Shown here: positions 25,891 through 35,026 of the stretch, piece after piece
Layout of the letters: every line of letters starts with the position of its first letter
Numbering within the stretch: the first letter of the stretch is position 1
NCBI GenBank assembly: GCA_017540645.1
Contig: JAFYAQ010000017.1
Location: 1 to 64,000 of the forward strand
Reading direction: 5' to 3'
DNA from: Oscillospiraceae bacterium
GTDB lineage: Bacteria; Bacillota; Clostridia; Oscillospirales; Oscillospiraceae
DNA: 64,000 bases
The notes under the pieces: model-generated
Told to the model about the DNA's origin: nothing
Databases searched by the model: none
The model's input: the letters and a program-made list of their open reading frames with translations, nothing else
Position numbers and translations under genes: made by a program

Positions 25891-27753
25891 ATGGCAGGGA
25901 GAGAAAAAAGAGGACTCCGGATCCTGGCGGCAGCGCTGTGTGTGCTGCTGCTCTGCTCCGCGCTGCCTGTCAAAGCTTCTGCCGCCAACCAGAACGGCCT
26001 GGTGGTGGACAAGCTGAGCTTCCGGGACATTCTGCGGCTGTACACCGCGGACCGGGCCCACTTCGGCACCGATGCCCTGACCACGGATGAAAACGGCGTG
26101 AGCAACGCGGCCAAGAACCTGGCGGAGATGTTTGCCTACACCGTAGGCCTGAACTACACCGGAGAGGGCTACAACTACAATTACTTCGGCAAGGACATCA
26201 GCAAAAAGATGGGCTCCGAGCCCTATACGGAGGCCAATCTCCTGGCCACCTACTCCGTGGAGATCCTCCCCGTCCGTTCCCGCGCCCAGGCGCTGCCGGA
26301 GGGGGAGACCACCCGCATCCGGGTATATCTGGCCGGATATAAAAACGCCGCCAACGGGGTGGAGCCCGTGCTGCACTACGCCTGGCAGGAAAACGGCAGC
26401 TGGCTGGCGGTGAAGGATGACAACCCCTATTACCGGGTAAGCTATAACGGACAGAGCGCGGCGGAGTGCCCCTATACCCTGGTCCGGTGCCACAGCCAGA
26501 GCGGGACTGCCGCCCTGGGTTCCTGGGAGAGACTTGCCGGGACCACGGACGGGACCGTGGTGCAGCTCTCCGGCAGCACTCTGGTGGCCGGGACGGGAGG
26601 GGCCAGCGTGTTTGCCCTGACCGCCGACTGGAACGGCCTGCAGAATAACGGCGGGCTCAGCTCGCTGATGGCCGTCAGCGACTATGTGCGGGGCGACACC
26701 ACCTATCAGACCGGCCCGCTGATCTATTCCCGGGACTGCGTGGAGAGCGGCACCAGCCATGTGCTGGCCACCGGGGAGACCCTGCGCCGGGGCGTCAGCT
26801 ACCGCTTCCGCGTGGTGTTTGACGAGGCCCTGGTCCAGACCGGGGGGACGCCTCAGGCCCTGGTCCATTCCCAGGTCAACGGCCGGGAGAGCGCGGCGGA
26901 GAGCTTTGTATGGTACGGCGCCTCCGAATACCTGACCAGCGATAAGTACAATCCCCACACAGTGGAGTTCAGCTTTACCCCCAACGGTGAGGGACAGGGC
27001 GTCTGCAGCTTCTCCCTCCAGGGCCTGGCAGGCAGCGAATCCCGCCTGACGCCGGCCCAGTTCCACATCTGCGTAGACGCGGGGAACGAACCGGCCATCG
27101 CCCCGACGGCTACCCCCGCTCCGGCTGCGGAGGCCCCGGCCACGGAGGCACCGGCGGAAGAGATCCCGGCGGCGGAGACCACGGCGGCGCCTACGGCTGC
27201 CCCCACACCCGCTCCCACACAGGTCCCGACCCCGGCATCTACCCCGGCGCCGGCCGCCACTCCCTCGGCCATGACGGAGGCCACCACCCTCCCGCTGCTC
27301 ACGGCGGGCGGCAGCGGCGCGCCCGTCACCAGAGGGATGCTGGCCCAGTCCCTGTGGGTCCTCAGCGGACGCCAGGTGACCGGCCTTCCCGGCGGCTTTA
27401 CGGACATGTCCGGCAGCTCGGAGATGGACCAGGCGGTGATCTGGGCCGCCGCCACCGGACTGATCTCCGGCCGGGCGGACGGCAGCTTCGGCGTGAACAG
27501 TACCGTCACCCGGGAGGAGGCCGCCTGTATCCTCTGGCGCTATGCGGCGCTGAAGGGCCTGAACATCGCCTCCGGAGGCGATCTCAGCCCCTGGGCGGAC
27601 GGAGGACAGGTCAGTGGCGAAAACCGGACAGCGGTGCGCTGGGCGGTGGAAAACGGGCTGCTGCCTCTCCGGGACGGCAACAGCATCGCCCCCGGATCTC
27701 CCGCCCTGTGCGGCGAGGTCACCGGCATGATCTACCGGCTGCAGAGAATGTAA
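25891..27753 (+). CDS. SLH-domain surface protein
   Basis: A 620-aa exported protein, likely held to the cell wall by its C-terminal S-layer homology region. The signal peptide covers residues 1-31 (RILAAALCVLLLCSA, cleavage near KASA). A globular region spans residues 32-400, and a Thr/Ala/Pro-rich linker lies at 405-465. The SLH-like repeats at 470-620 are GGFTDMSGSSEMDQAVIWAA, split by the loop, ISGRADGSFGVNSTVTREEA, and a weaker third. The globular part has no recognised domain. Upstream inverted repeats suggest regulated expression. Confidence 0.88.
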   Translation: MAGREKRGLRILAAALCVLLLCSALPVKASAANQNGLVVDKLSFRDILRLYTADRAHFGTDALTTDENGVSNAAKNLAEMFAYTVGLNYTGEGYNYNYFGKDISKKMGSEPYTEANLLATYSVEILPVRSRAQALPEGETTRIRVYLAGYKNAANGVEPVLHYAWQENGSWLAVKDDNPYYRVSYNGQSAAECPYTLVRCHSQSGTAALGSWERLAGTTDGTVVQLSGSTLVAGTGGASVFALTADWNGLQNNGGLSSLMAVSDYVRGDTTYQTGPLIYSRDCVESGTSHVLATGETLRRGVSYRFRVVFDEALVQTGGTPQALVHSQVNGRESAAESFVWYGASEYLTSDKYNPHTVEFSFTPNGEGQGVCSFSLQGLAGSESRLTPAQFHICVDAGNEPAIAPTATPAPAAEAPATEAPAEEIPAAETTAAPTAAPTPAPTQVPTPASTPAPAATPSAMTEATTLPLLTAGGSGAPVTRGMLAQSLWVLSGRQVTGLPGGFTDMSGSSEMDQAVIWAAATGLISGRADGSFGVNSTVTREEAACILWRYAALKGLNIASGGDLSPWADGGQVSGENRTAVRWAVENGLLPLRDGNSIAPGSPALCGEVTGMIYRLQRM

Positions 27754-27771
27754 AACGAGGAAAAGGAAAGA

Positions 27772-27802
27772 GGCCCGCGTTTTCATAACGCGGGCCGTTT
27801 TT
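27772..27802 (+). terminator. Terminator of the SLH-protein gene
   Basis: A 10-bp stem (27772-27781 with 27787-27796), five-base loop, then GTTTTT. Confidence 0.92.
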
Positions 27803-27822
27803 GCCGAAAGGACGGAGAAGCA

Positions 27823-28341
27823 ATGCCTGAAAACGCCCGGGGTGAGCCCCTGGAGATCGAGAGAAAATTCCTGATCCGGCGCCCTCCGGAGGAGCTGCTG
27901 CGCGCCGAGAGCCTGCGATGCATCCGGATCCGGCAGACCTATCTGCTGCCCGGACCCCAGGGGGAGAACCGGCGGGTACGCTGCAGCCGCTTTGAGGGGC
28001 AGGAGCACTGGTACTACACCGAAAAGCTCCGGCTCGACGATCTCACGCGGATCGAGCGGGAGAGGGAGATCACGCCCTGCGAGGCGCAGGAGCTGCTGCG
28101 TGAAGCGGACGGGAAACGGCAGAGCATCGAAAAGACCCGCTGGTGTGTCCCTTACGGCGGACACACCCTGGAGATCGACCTGTTCCCCTTCTGGGAGCGC
28201 CAGGCCTTCTGCGAGGTGGAGATGGGCTCGGCGGAAGAGGAGACGCCCCTGCCTCCCTGGATGGAGCTGATCCGGGAGGTCACGGCGGACCGGAACTACA
28301 CCAACAGCGCCCTGGCCCTGAATATCCCGCCGGAGGATTGA
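27823..28341 (+). CDS. CYTH domain protein
   Basis: A 172-aa protein of the CYTH superfamily (triphosphate tunnel enzymes such as thiamine-triphosphatase and inorganic tripolyphosphatase). The ExExK signature is EIERKF at residues 10-15; further tunnel residues are basic (RIRQTY, RRVRCSRF) and acidic (LEIDLFPF, CEVEMG). Substrate is unknown; tripolyphosphate or an adenylate are possibilities. It is a single gene just after a terminator, with GGAG upstream of the ATG. Confidence 0.88.
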   Translation: MPENARGEPLEIERKFLIRRPPEELLRAESLRCIRIRQTYLLPGPQGENRRVRCSRFEGQEHWYYTEKLRLDDLTRIEREREITPCEAQELLREADGKRQSIEKTRWCVPYGGHTLEIDLFPFWERQAFCEVEMGSAEEETPLPPWMELIREVTADRNYTNSALALNIPPED

Positions 28342-28366
28342 ATTTCACGGAAGGATATGATATAAT
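28338..28366 (+). promoter_or_regulatory. Promoter of greA
   Basis: TTGAAT (overlapping the CYTH stop codon), 17-base spacer, TATAAT, 38 bases ahead of the greA start. Confidence 0.8.
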
Positions 28367-28403
28367 ATTCAATTAGCAGAAAAAAGGGAGAAGTGGACAG
28401 AAA

Positions 28404-28907
28404 ATGCATGACGAGCTGACGGCGGTGGATATGGAAAAAATGCGCCAGGAGCTGGAGATGCGGGAAACCGTGCTGATGCCCAAGATACTGGAAGACGTGA
28501 AAACGGCCCGGGGCTTCGGCGACCTGAGCGAAAACTTTGAGTATAAATCCGCCAAGGCGGAGCAGCGCAAGAACATGAGCCGCATCCGCTATCTCAAGCA
28601 GATGCTCGCCTCCGCCGTGGTCATCGACGCCCGTTCGGCCGACGATGTGGTGGGGCTGTTTGACAAGGTGACGCTCTTCGTGGAGGACGAGGAGGAAGAG
28701 ATGATCGTGCAGTTCGTCACCACTCTGCGGCAGAACCCCCTGGAGAACCGGATCAGCAAGGAATCCCCCCTGGGTCAGGCGGTGATGGGCCGCCGGGCGG
28801 GGGAACGGGTGTATGTCCGCGTCAGCGAGGACTACGGCTACTGGGCCCAGATCCGCGCCATCGAAAAGGGCCGGGACGACGAGGGCATGGAGATCAGCGC
28901 GTATTAA
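28404..28907 (+). CDS. greA: GreA-family transcription elongation factor
   Basis: Rescues stalled RNA polymerase by stimulating transcript cleavage. The 167-aa product has the N-terminal coiled coil with the acidic tip at GDLSENFEYKSAKAEQ and the C-terminal FKBP-like domain (KESPLGQAVMGRRAGERV). A GGAG lies somewhat far (12 bases) from the ATG. It is slightly longer than typical GreA (about 158 aa) and diverged in the middle, so it could be a second Gre-type factor rather than the main one. Confidence 0.87.
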   Translation: MHDELTAVDMEKMRQELEMRETVLMPKILEDVKTARGFGDLSENFEYKSAKAEQRKNMSRIRYLKQMLASAVVIDARSADDVVGLFDKVTLFVEDEEEEMIVQFVTTLRQNPLENRISKESPLGQAVMGRRAGERVYVRVSEDYGYWAQIRAIEKGRDDEGMEISAY

Positions 28908-28955
28908 AATGAAAACGAATTGTCCCCCCAAAAGGGGGCGAAAGGAGATAGGAAT

Positions 28956-29858
28956 ATGGCAACAACCATGGTAGTTATGGCGGCGGGACTGGCCTCCCGC
29001 TACGGCAGCGCCAAGCAAATCGAAAAGGTGGGTCCCACCGGGGAGATCCTGATGGAGTACACCATCCACGACGCCATGGCGGCGGGCTTTGACCGTTTTG
29101 TCATCGTGCTGCAGCCGGAGATGCTCGCCGACTTCAAGGAGGTCTGCGGCGACCGGCTGGAGAAGAAGACCAGCGTGTCCTACGCCTTCCAGAGCTTTGA
29201 CTCCCTGCCCGACTGGTACACCATGCCCGATGGCCGGAAAAAGCCCTACGGCACCGTGCCCGCCGTGCTGGCCTGCAAGGACCTGATCCAAGGCCGCTTC
29301 GCCGTGGTGAATGCGGACGACTACTACGGCCCCGGCGCCTACAAAGAGATGATGCGGCTCCTGAACGCGCTGCCGGAGCGGGGCGAAGCCTGCATGGTGG
29401 CCTACAAGCTGAAAAACACCGTCAGTGACTACGGCACCGTCACCCGGGGCGTCTGCTCCCTCGGCGGCGGAAAGATGACCTCCGTGGAAGAGACCTATGA
29501 GATCGGCTTGGCCGCCGACGGCTCCATCCGCTCCTTCCACACCGATAAGGCGGGAGTCCCGCTGGACAGCGAGAGCCCGGTGAGCATGAACTTCTGGGGC
29601 TTCACCCCCTGGGCACTGGAGGAGATGGAGACGTATTTCCACGATTTCCTCCGCTCCGACAAAGGCCGGGAGCTGAAGAGCGAGTGCCTGCTGCCCACCA
29701 TGGTGGGAGACATGATCGCCGCCGGCACACTGAGCGTGGACGCCGCCACCACCGATGAGGTCTGGTTCGGCATGACCTACAAAGAGGACCGGGCCTACAC
29801 CGCCGCCGCGCTCCACCGTCTGACAGAGCAGGGCGTCTATCCCGAAGTGCTGTTTTGA
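28956..29858 (+). CDS. Sugar-nucleotide/NTP-type nucleotidyltransferase
   Basis: A 300-aa protein of the nucleotidyltransferase (GT-A-like) fold. The N-terminus MVVMAAGLASRYGSAKQ is the NTP-binding motif, and VVNADDYYG carries the metal-binding Asp. The protein is annotated in relatives as a sugar-phosphate nucleotidyltransferase, but the sugar is not predicted. The ATG was chosen because AGGAGA lies just upstream; an upstream extension of 12 codons overlaps a C/G-rich hairpin. It is probably co-transcribed with the kinase gene downstream. Confidence 0.85.
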   Translation: MATTMVVMAAGLASRYGSAKQIEKVGPTGEILMEYTIHDAMAAGFDRFVIVLQPEMLADFKEVCGDRLEKKTSVSYAFQSFDSLPDWYTMPDGRKKPYGTVPAVLACKDLIQGRFAVVNADDYYGPGAYKEMMRLLNALPERGEACMVAYKLKNTVSDYGTVTRGVCSLGGGKMTSVEETYEIGLAADGSIRSFHTDKAGVPLDSESPVSMNFWGFTPWALEEMETYFHDFLRSDKGRELKSECLLPTMVGDMIAAGTLSVDAATTDEVWFGMTYKEDRAYTAAALHRLTEQGVYPEVLF

Positions 29859-29893
29859 CCCATACCCGCTGTTTCCCGGAGAAAGGATTTCCA

Positions 29894-30718
29894 ATGAAAA
29901 GAATCGTTACCATGCAAGATGTGTCCTGCGTAGGCAAATGCTCCCTCACCGTGGCCCTGCCGGTGATCTCCGCCATGGGCGTGGAGTGCGGCGTGATCCC
30001 CACCGCGGTACTGTCCACCCACACCATGTTCCGGGGCTTCACCTTCCATGACCTGACCGGGGAGATCAACCCCATCATGGACCACTGGAAAAAAGAGGGC
30101 TTTGCCTTTGACGGGGTATACACAGGCTACCTGGGCTCCTTTGAGCAGCTGGGCCTGGCCAAGGCTCTGTTCCGGGAGTTCGGAGAGGGCAAGCTGGTGG
30201 TGGTAGACCCCTGTATGGCCGATAACGGCAAGCTCTATCCCGGCTTCACCCAGGAGTTCGCGGACGAAATGCGCTCTGTCTGCGCCATGGCCGATGTGAT
30301 CGTGCCCAATCTGACGGAGGCGTCCTTCCTGCTCCGGGAGCCCTACCGGACGGAGTACGACGAGGCCTATGTGCGCGAGACCCTCCAAAAGCTCTGCGCC
30401 CTGGGCTGCCGAAAGGCGGTGCTGACCGGCATCTCCCTGGAAAAGGGGAAGCTGGGGGCCTACGCCCTGGACAGCGCCACCGGAGAGTATTTCCAGACCT
30501 ACAAGACCGAACAGCCGGCCAAATTCCACGGCACCGGCGATCTCTGGGCCAGCACCTTCTTTGCCGCCCTGGTGCTGGGGAAGAGCTTTCTGCAGGCGCT
30601 GGATATCGCCTGCGACTACACCACGGAGACCATCCGCGTCACCCTGGCCGACCCGGAGCATGTGGACTACGGCGTGGAATTCGAAAAAACGATCCCGTAT
30701 CTGCTGGGCCTGCTGTAA
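29894..30718 (+). CDS. Pyridoxamine/pyridoxal kinase family protein
   Basis: A 274-aa PfkB/PdxK-type kinase that phosphorylates vitamin B6 forms, most like the PdxY/PdxK group. It starts MKRIVTMQDVSCVGKCSLT, contains YTGYLGSFEQ and VVDPCMADNGKLY, and ends with the anion-hole region FHGTGDLWASTFFAALV, in which GTGD is the catalytic motif. GAAAGGA precedes the ATG. It lies 35 bases after the nucleotidyltransferase gene, and a strong terminator follows. Confidence 0.9.
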   Translation: MKRIVTMQDVSCVGKCSLTVALPVISAMGVECGVIPTAVLSTHTMFRGFTFHDLTGEINPIMDHWKKEGFAFDGVYTGYLGSFEQLGLAKALFREFGEGKLVVVDPCMADNGKLYPGFTQEFADEMRSVCAMADVIVPNLTEASFLLREPYRTEYDEAYVRETLQKLCALGCRKAVLTGISLEKGKLGAYALDSATGEYFQTYKTEQPAKFHGTGDLWASTFFAALVLGKSFLQALDIACDYTTETIRVTLADPEHVDYGVEFEKTIPYLLGLL

Positions 30719-30724
30719 ATCCAT

Positions 30725-30772
30725 AAAAAAACGGACCTCGGGAAGCATTTTGTTTCCCGAGGTCCGTTTTTT
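30725..30772. terminator. Bidirectional terminator between two converging genes
   Basis: A long stem of about 19 bp (30725-30744 with 30753-30772) with A and T runs at both ends. It lies seven bases after one stop codon and eight bases from the other. Confidence 0.92.
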
Positions 30773-30780
30773 GCTGTCTT

Positions 30781-33255
30781 TTACTGCACCCAGGCGGGGG
30801 TCCAGTAGTGGTTGTTGTAAATATCCGTCAGACGATAAGTGACGCTCACGGTCTCGTCCAGATGTTCATAGCTCAGATCCAGACCCTTCGCGCCCACGGT
30901 CAGGACGGTGCCGATCTTGTAGGTGCCGCCGTAGCTGCCGTCGTAGAGGTAGTAGTCCGCCAGGAACTCCAGCTTGTCGCCCTGCTCCAGGGCCAGCTCG
31001 CCCTTGGCCAGGACCTGGATCTCCCCGTCGTCGTACATGGGCTGCACGCCGGTGACCGCGCCGGTGGGATTCTCGTCGTCGAACACCACCTGGAGATTCA
31101 CCAGCTCCCCGTTCAGCAGGGCCGGGATATGGCCCCGGACGGTGTAGCCCGCCTCGTCGTCGGTCTCGCTGTCCAGATAATAGGCCACCGGCACGCCGTT
31201 CAGGCACATCCAGTCGCCGGAGTATTTCATCACCAAGTCGTCGCCCTCAAAGTCGAAGTCCACGTTGTCCAGACCCATATCCAGATAGCCCTCGCCGTCG
31301 TCCACGAAGACGTTCAGCTCCACGGTCTGGATCAGGTCCCACTGCTCGGCGGTCAGGCTCAGCACCCGGCTGCCGTCGTTCCGGACGGTCAGCACCAGAT
31401 CGGCGGGGTCGATCAGGTTCTCGGCCACGAATTCGGCGCTCCGGGCCATCAACTCCGTGTCGGCCCAGTCCATTTCACTGGGCATGCTGCGGCCGGAGAA
31501 GGCGCTCAGCAGCGACATGATGGCGGTGGGGTCGATGCCGGCGCTGCTCGGGGGCTGGGTGCTGCCGGAGGCGGCGCCCAGCAGGGCGCCCAGGGGATTG
31601 GTGCTGCCGTAGGCGCTGCTGCCGGCGGAGTAGGAGCTGCCGGAGGGGTAGCTGCTGCCCAGGTAGGAGTTCAGCAGGCCGGTCAGATCCAGACCGTAGC
31701 CGCCGCTGCCGCCGCCGTAGGAGGAAGAGGAGGCCGCCACCTGGCCGGAGGACAGCAGGGAGGCAAAGCTGGTGATGCACTTGGTGTACTCGGCGTCCAT
31801 GCCCACGCTGTTGAAGGTGCTCACAGCGGCCTTCACGCTGTTCATGCTCTCATAGGGGAAGTAGACGGACAGGCCGTAGGCGTGGGAGATATTGGTGTTG
31901 TTCACCTTCACGCAGCCCAGGATGGCCTGGGAGAGGGCCTTGGCGTCGGCCGTGCCGATGCGGTTGGCAAAGTCCACCAGGTCGATCTGGTTGATGCGGC
32001 TGCTCTGGGCAAACTGGCGGGCGCCGGCCCGGGCGTTGGAGACGGTGCCGTATTCCTTGTTCTGGATCATCCGGTTGGTGGAGGTGGAGAAAGCCCGCAG
32101 AGGCGCGGGCACCGCGGCCTGCAGCTGGGCCAGGTCGACCAACGACAGGGACACCTTGGCGCTGGCGCTGGCCTTGGTGCTGGTGGAGATGAAGTCGTCC
32201 ACGATCTGCTTGCCCAGGGTCACGGTATCCAGGGAGGTGTTGTTGGACAGGGAGGTCAGCCAGTTGGTGTAATACCAGCCGGTGCCGGGCTCGCTCTCCT
32301 CGGAGGCGATCATATAGTCGGCGTAGTCGGCGCAGACCATGCCGGTCTCCAGCGTGGCCATCAGACAGGCGTCAAAGCCGATCCAGTCAAAGGTGGTCCC
32401 CGCGGCCTTCAAAGCCTGGCCGATCTCCGCCAGGTCCATGGAGCCGGAGGCTTTGTACAGCTCATCGTAGCCGTAGCCGGAGACGGAGCCGCCGCCGTGA
32501 TCCCAGAAGATCAGGATCCGCCGGTTCGCCGGGTAGTTCTTGTTGCAGAACTGGATGAACTCAACAAGGGTGTCGGGCTTCACCATGGCCTTGGAGCCGA
32601 TGGCGTCCTTCACCAGACGTACGCCGCCGCTCTCCACCTTGTAGATCTGGTTGGTGGAGTTGGAGACGATCTTGTTTTTCCACAGCTTGCAGCCGCCGGT
32701 CTCCACCAGGACGTTCACGTTGCTGCCGATCCTGGCGCTGACCATCTCCTGCAGATCGCTGGTGGCCATGCCGTAGCTGGATTCCAGGTCCGTGCCGCAC
32801 ATATACACCATGACGGTCACGGTGTCGCGGCCGCCGCCCAGGGGGGTGTAGAAGCGGCTGCGCTGGGAGGCGCTGGCGACCGGCGCGGCCGTGGGGGCCT
32901 GGGTGACCACAGGGGCCTGGGTAGGCGCGGCGGTGACCACGGGGGCCTGGGTGACTACGGTCTGAGAGGGCGTGTTGTAATAGCTCTGCTGGGAGCTGCC
33001 GAAGCTGCCGCAGCCCCTGAGCAGGAGGAAGGCCAGGATCAGCAGAATGGGGGAGGAGATCAGTCCGCCCCGGGCCGCCCGGCTGGGTCCCGGACGGGAG
33101 GAGCCGCCCGGACGGGACGAGTTGTAGGAGCCGCCGCTGCCGGGACGCCCGCCGGCGCCTACCGGTCCGTGGGGGGTGTCCACCCGGTCGGTCTTGTTCA
33201 CATGGACGGACTGACCGTAGGATTTCTTTTCATGTGTGCGCGGTTTTCTGTCCAT
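30781..33255 (-). CDS. Clostripain-type (C11) cysteine peptidase, membrane-anchored
   Basis: An 824-aa single-pass membrane protein. Residues 1-64 are basic and Gly/Ser/Pro-rich (cytoplasmic), and the membrane helix covers about 65-80 (ISSPILLILAFLLLRG). A Thr/Ala/Pro-rich linker leads to a C11 peptidase domain at 145-500, with predicted catalytic H253 in FWDHGGG and C297 in FDACLMAT. A low-complexity Gly/Ser/Tyr/Leu region (about 515-590) and a C-terminal beta-rich domain follow. Such peptidases cut after Arg or Lys. It is 9 bases after the LLG-repeat gene and is probably co-transcribed. Confidence 0.88.
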   Translation of the reverse strand: MDRKPRTHEKKSYGQSVHVNKTDRVDTPHGPVGAGGRPGSGGSYNSSRPGGSSRPGPSRAARGGLISSPILLILAFLLLRGCGSFGSSQQSYYNTPSQTVVTQAPVVTAAPTQAPVVTQAPTAAPVASASQRSRFYTPLGGGRDTVTVMVYMCGTDLESSYGMATSDLQEMVSARIGSNVNVLVETGGCKLWKNKIVSNSTNQIYKVESGGVRLVKDAIGSKAMVKPDTLVEFIQFCNKNYPANRRILIFWDHGGGSVSGYGYDELYKASGSMDLAEIGQALKAAGTTFDWIGFDACLMATLETGMVCADYADYMIASEESEPGTGWYYTNWLTSLSNNTSLDTVTLGKQIVDDFISTSTKASASAKVSLSLVDLAQLQAAVPAPLRAFSTSTNRMIQNKEYGTVSNARAGARQFAQSSRINQIDLVDFANRIGTADAKALSQAILGCVKVNNTNISHAYGLSVYFPYESMNSVKAAVSTFNSVGMDAEYTKCITSFASLLSSGQVAASSSSYGGGSGGYGLDLTGLLNSYLGSSYPSGSSYSAGSSAYGSTNPLGALLGAASGSTQPPSSAGIDPTAIMSLLSAFSGRSMPSEMDWADTELMARSAEFVAENLIDPADLVLTVRNDGSRVLSLTAEQWDLIQTVELNVFVDDGEGYLDMGLDNVDFDFEGDDLVMKYSGDWMCLNGVPVAYYLDSETDDEAGYTVRGHIPALLNGELVNLQVVFDDENPTGAVTGVQPMYDDGEIQVLAKGELALEQGDKLEFLADYYLYDGSYGGTYKIGTVLTVGAKGLDLSYEHLDETVSVTYRLTDIYNNHYWTPAWVQ

Positions 33256-33264
33256 GGCGGCGCC

Positions 33265-33966
33265 TCACTTGCCGGTGTCGCCCAGAAGGTTGAAGAGCAT
33301 GTTCATCAGCCCGCCGCCGCTCTGCTGGGTCTGCTGGGGCTGGGCCGCGCCGCCCATCAGATTCATGAGAGAGCTCAGATCCATCCCCTGGTTCTGCTGC
33401 CCCAGGGACTGGAGCGGCTGGGGCTGCTGCTGGGCCAGAAGGGAGTTGAGAAGAGCGGAGGTATTGTTGTTGCTGTAGTACTGGGGTTGCTGCTGTCCGC
33501 CCAGCAGGGAGCCCAGGAGAGAGTTGTTCTGGCTGTACTGGGGTTGGGACATGCCGCCCATCAGGTTCATGAGAGAGCCCAGGCCACCCAGGCCCTGGTT
33601 CTGCTGCTGGACGCTCTGACCGCCGCCCAGGAGCGCGCTCAGAAGGGAGCCGCTGTTGCTGCTCTGGGAGTTGCCGGAGAAGAGGTACTTGAGGATAAAG
33701 GGAGCGGCCAGCAGCAGGATGCTGTTCACCTTGCCCCGCTCCACACCGGTGGCGTCGGCGATCTCCTGAGAGGAGAGGTCCTGGTCCTCGCCCAGGAGAC
33801 TGACCAGCTCGCCCTCCGTGCTGGCGCCGCGGGTGGGGACGGCCTTGCCGCCGTTGGGAATGGTCTGGAGTACTTTTTCCACATCCTTGGCGTCAATGCC
33901 GGAGTCCTTGGCGTCGGCCAGAATGGCGTCCAGGGTCTTTTTGTCAAACAGTTCGTTGATATCCAT
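33265..33966 (-). CDS. Gln/Asn/Gly/Leu-rich LLG-repeat protein
   Basis: A 233-aa protein. The N-terminal 100 residues are acidic and helical (DINELFDKKTLDAILADA) with one hydrophobic stretch ILLLAAPFILKYLF. The rest is low complexity with repeated modules such as LLSALLGGG, SLMNLMGGM, LLGSLLGGQ, LLNSLL, SLMNLMGGA and LMNMLFNLLG, separated by Gln/Asn-rich segments. The ATG was chosen because AAGGAGA lies eight bases upstream. I do not recognise the family; the N-terminus recalls DUF937. It is first in an operon with the C11 peptidase. Confidence 0.78.
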   Translation of the reverse strand: MDINELFDKKTLDAILADAKDSGIDAKDVEKVLQTIPNGGKAVPTRGASTEGELVSLLGEDQDLSSQEIADATGVERGKVNSILLLAAPFILKYLFSGNSQSSNSGSLLSALLGGGQSVQQQNQGLGGLGSLMNLMGGMSQPQYSQNNSLLGSLLGGQQQPQYYSNNNTSALLNSLLAQQQPQPLQSLGQQNQGMDLSSLMNLMGGAAQPQQTQQSGGGLMNMLFNLLGDTGK

Positions 33967-34017
33967 TATGCATTCTCCTTTTCTTGGCGGAAAAAATATT
34001 TCTCCTTGATACCACAT

Positions 34018-34046
34018 ATATTACTCTCTTCTTTGTCTTTTTTCAA
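34018..34046 (-). promoter_or_regulatory. Promoter of the LLG-repeat/peptidase operon
   Basis: On the minus strand TTGAAA, 17-base spacer, TAATAT, about 50 bases ahead of the start codon. Confidence 0.7.
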
Positions 34047-34064
34047 TAAAGAGTTTTCCCGCGA

Positions 34065-34093
34065 TTGAATTTTTCTCAAAGCTCTGCTATAAT
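34065..34093 (+). promoter_or_regulatory. Promoter of the four-pass membrane-protein gene
   Basis: TTGAAT, 17-base spacer, TATAAT, about 43 bases ahead of the start codon; divergent to the neighbouring operon's promoter. Confidence 0.8.
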
Positions 34094-34135
34094 CATCGAA
34101 AAGGCCGTGAGGGGCCAAAACAGGAGGTATGAGAA

Positions 34136-34954
34136 ATGGCGGAGAACAAACCCACCCCCCAGACCGGGGCCAAGCGCAAGCCCACCGCGGCGGATCTGAA
34201 GGCGGCCGCGGCGCAGCTGGAGGAACAGGAAACCGGCGTTAAGAAAAACACAGTCATCCTGCGCGTCATCGCCTTTGTGCTGTGGGCACTGGCGGCGGTG
34301 GCCATGTACCTGCCCCAGATCGGGGAGTTGAACCTGCCCTTCGGCGCCGTCCGGATGCTCTTCATGAACAATGTGGTCGAGTGCATCGTGGACATCGTGG
34401 TAGCCGGCGTGCTGTGCGTGATCGCCGCCCGGCTGTGGGTGAAGGCCAACCATATCCACCCCACCAAATCCCACAACAAGATCATCCAGTTTTTGTGGAA
34501 CCAGCTGGGCGTTGTGATGGCGGGCATCATCTTTGCTCCCCTGGTCATCATCCTGCTGCAGAAGAACGATAAGATCGACGAGAAGACCAAAAAGCTGGTG
34601 ACCGCCGTTCTGGCGGTGGTGTTCCTGGCGGCCTCCGCGGCCTCTGCGGACTACCACCCCACCACCCAGGACGCGGTGAACGAGGTGCTGGAAGAGAGCG
34701 AGGACTTCGGCATCCACTCCGATTCCGAGGTATATTTCACCAAGTACGGCTATAAGCATCACTACTACCGGGACTGCCAGGCCATCCGCAACTCCAACAA
34801 TGTGGAGTCCGGCACCCTGCAGGACGCGGTGGAGACCCACCACTCTGACGTCTGCTCCTTCTGCGCCACCCGCGCGGCCAAAGAGGCCGGTGTGACCGAC
34901 AAAGCGGAGGAGACCCTGGAAGACGTGGCGGAGGCCCTGACCCCCGCCGCCTGA
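34136..34954 (+). CDS. Membrane protein with C-terminal Cys/His motif
   Basis: A 272-aa protein with a basic, Ala/Lys-rich N-terminal 40 residues and four hydrophobic segments (for example VILRVIAFVLWALAAVAMYL and GVVMAGIIFAPLVIILL). A C-terminal soluble tail carries YFTKYGYKHHYYRDCQAI, then CSFC 30 residues later. This Y-x-H-x-x-x-C ... C-x-x-C pattern recurs at the C-termini of otherwise unrelated bacterial proteins and may bind a metal. Function is unknown. AGGAGG precedes the ATG. It is a single gene. Confidence 0.8.
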   Translation: MAENKPTPQTGAKRKPTAADLKAAAAQLEEQETGVKKNTVILRVIAFVLWALAAVAMYLPQIGELNLPFGAVRMLFMNNVVECIVDIVVAGVLCVIAARLWVKANHIHPTKSHNKIIQFLWNQLGVVMAGIIFAPLVIILLQKNDKIDEKTKKLVTAVLAVVFLAASAASADYHPTTQDAVNEVLEESEDFGIHSDSEVYFTKYGYKHHYYRDCQAIRNSNNVESGTLQDAVETHHSDVCSFCATRAAKEAGVTDKAEETLEDVAEALTPAA

Positions 34955-35026
34955 CGAATCGCTGATTTTCATCCACGGCATAGGCTCCTATGCCGTGGTG
35001 TTTTTCCTTACAAGGAGGCATTTTCC

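Noticed and set aside
30808-34068. A 1086-codon plus-strand open frame
   Set aside because: It is antisense to the C11 peptidase and LLG-repeat genes, which have clear motifs and proper start signals; its translation is Gly/Ala/Val/His-biased low-complexity sequence typical of shadow frames in GC-rich DNA.
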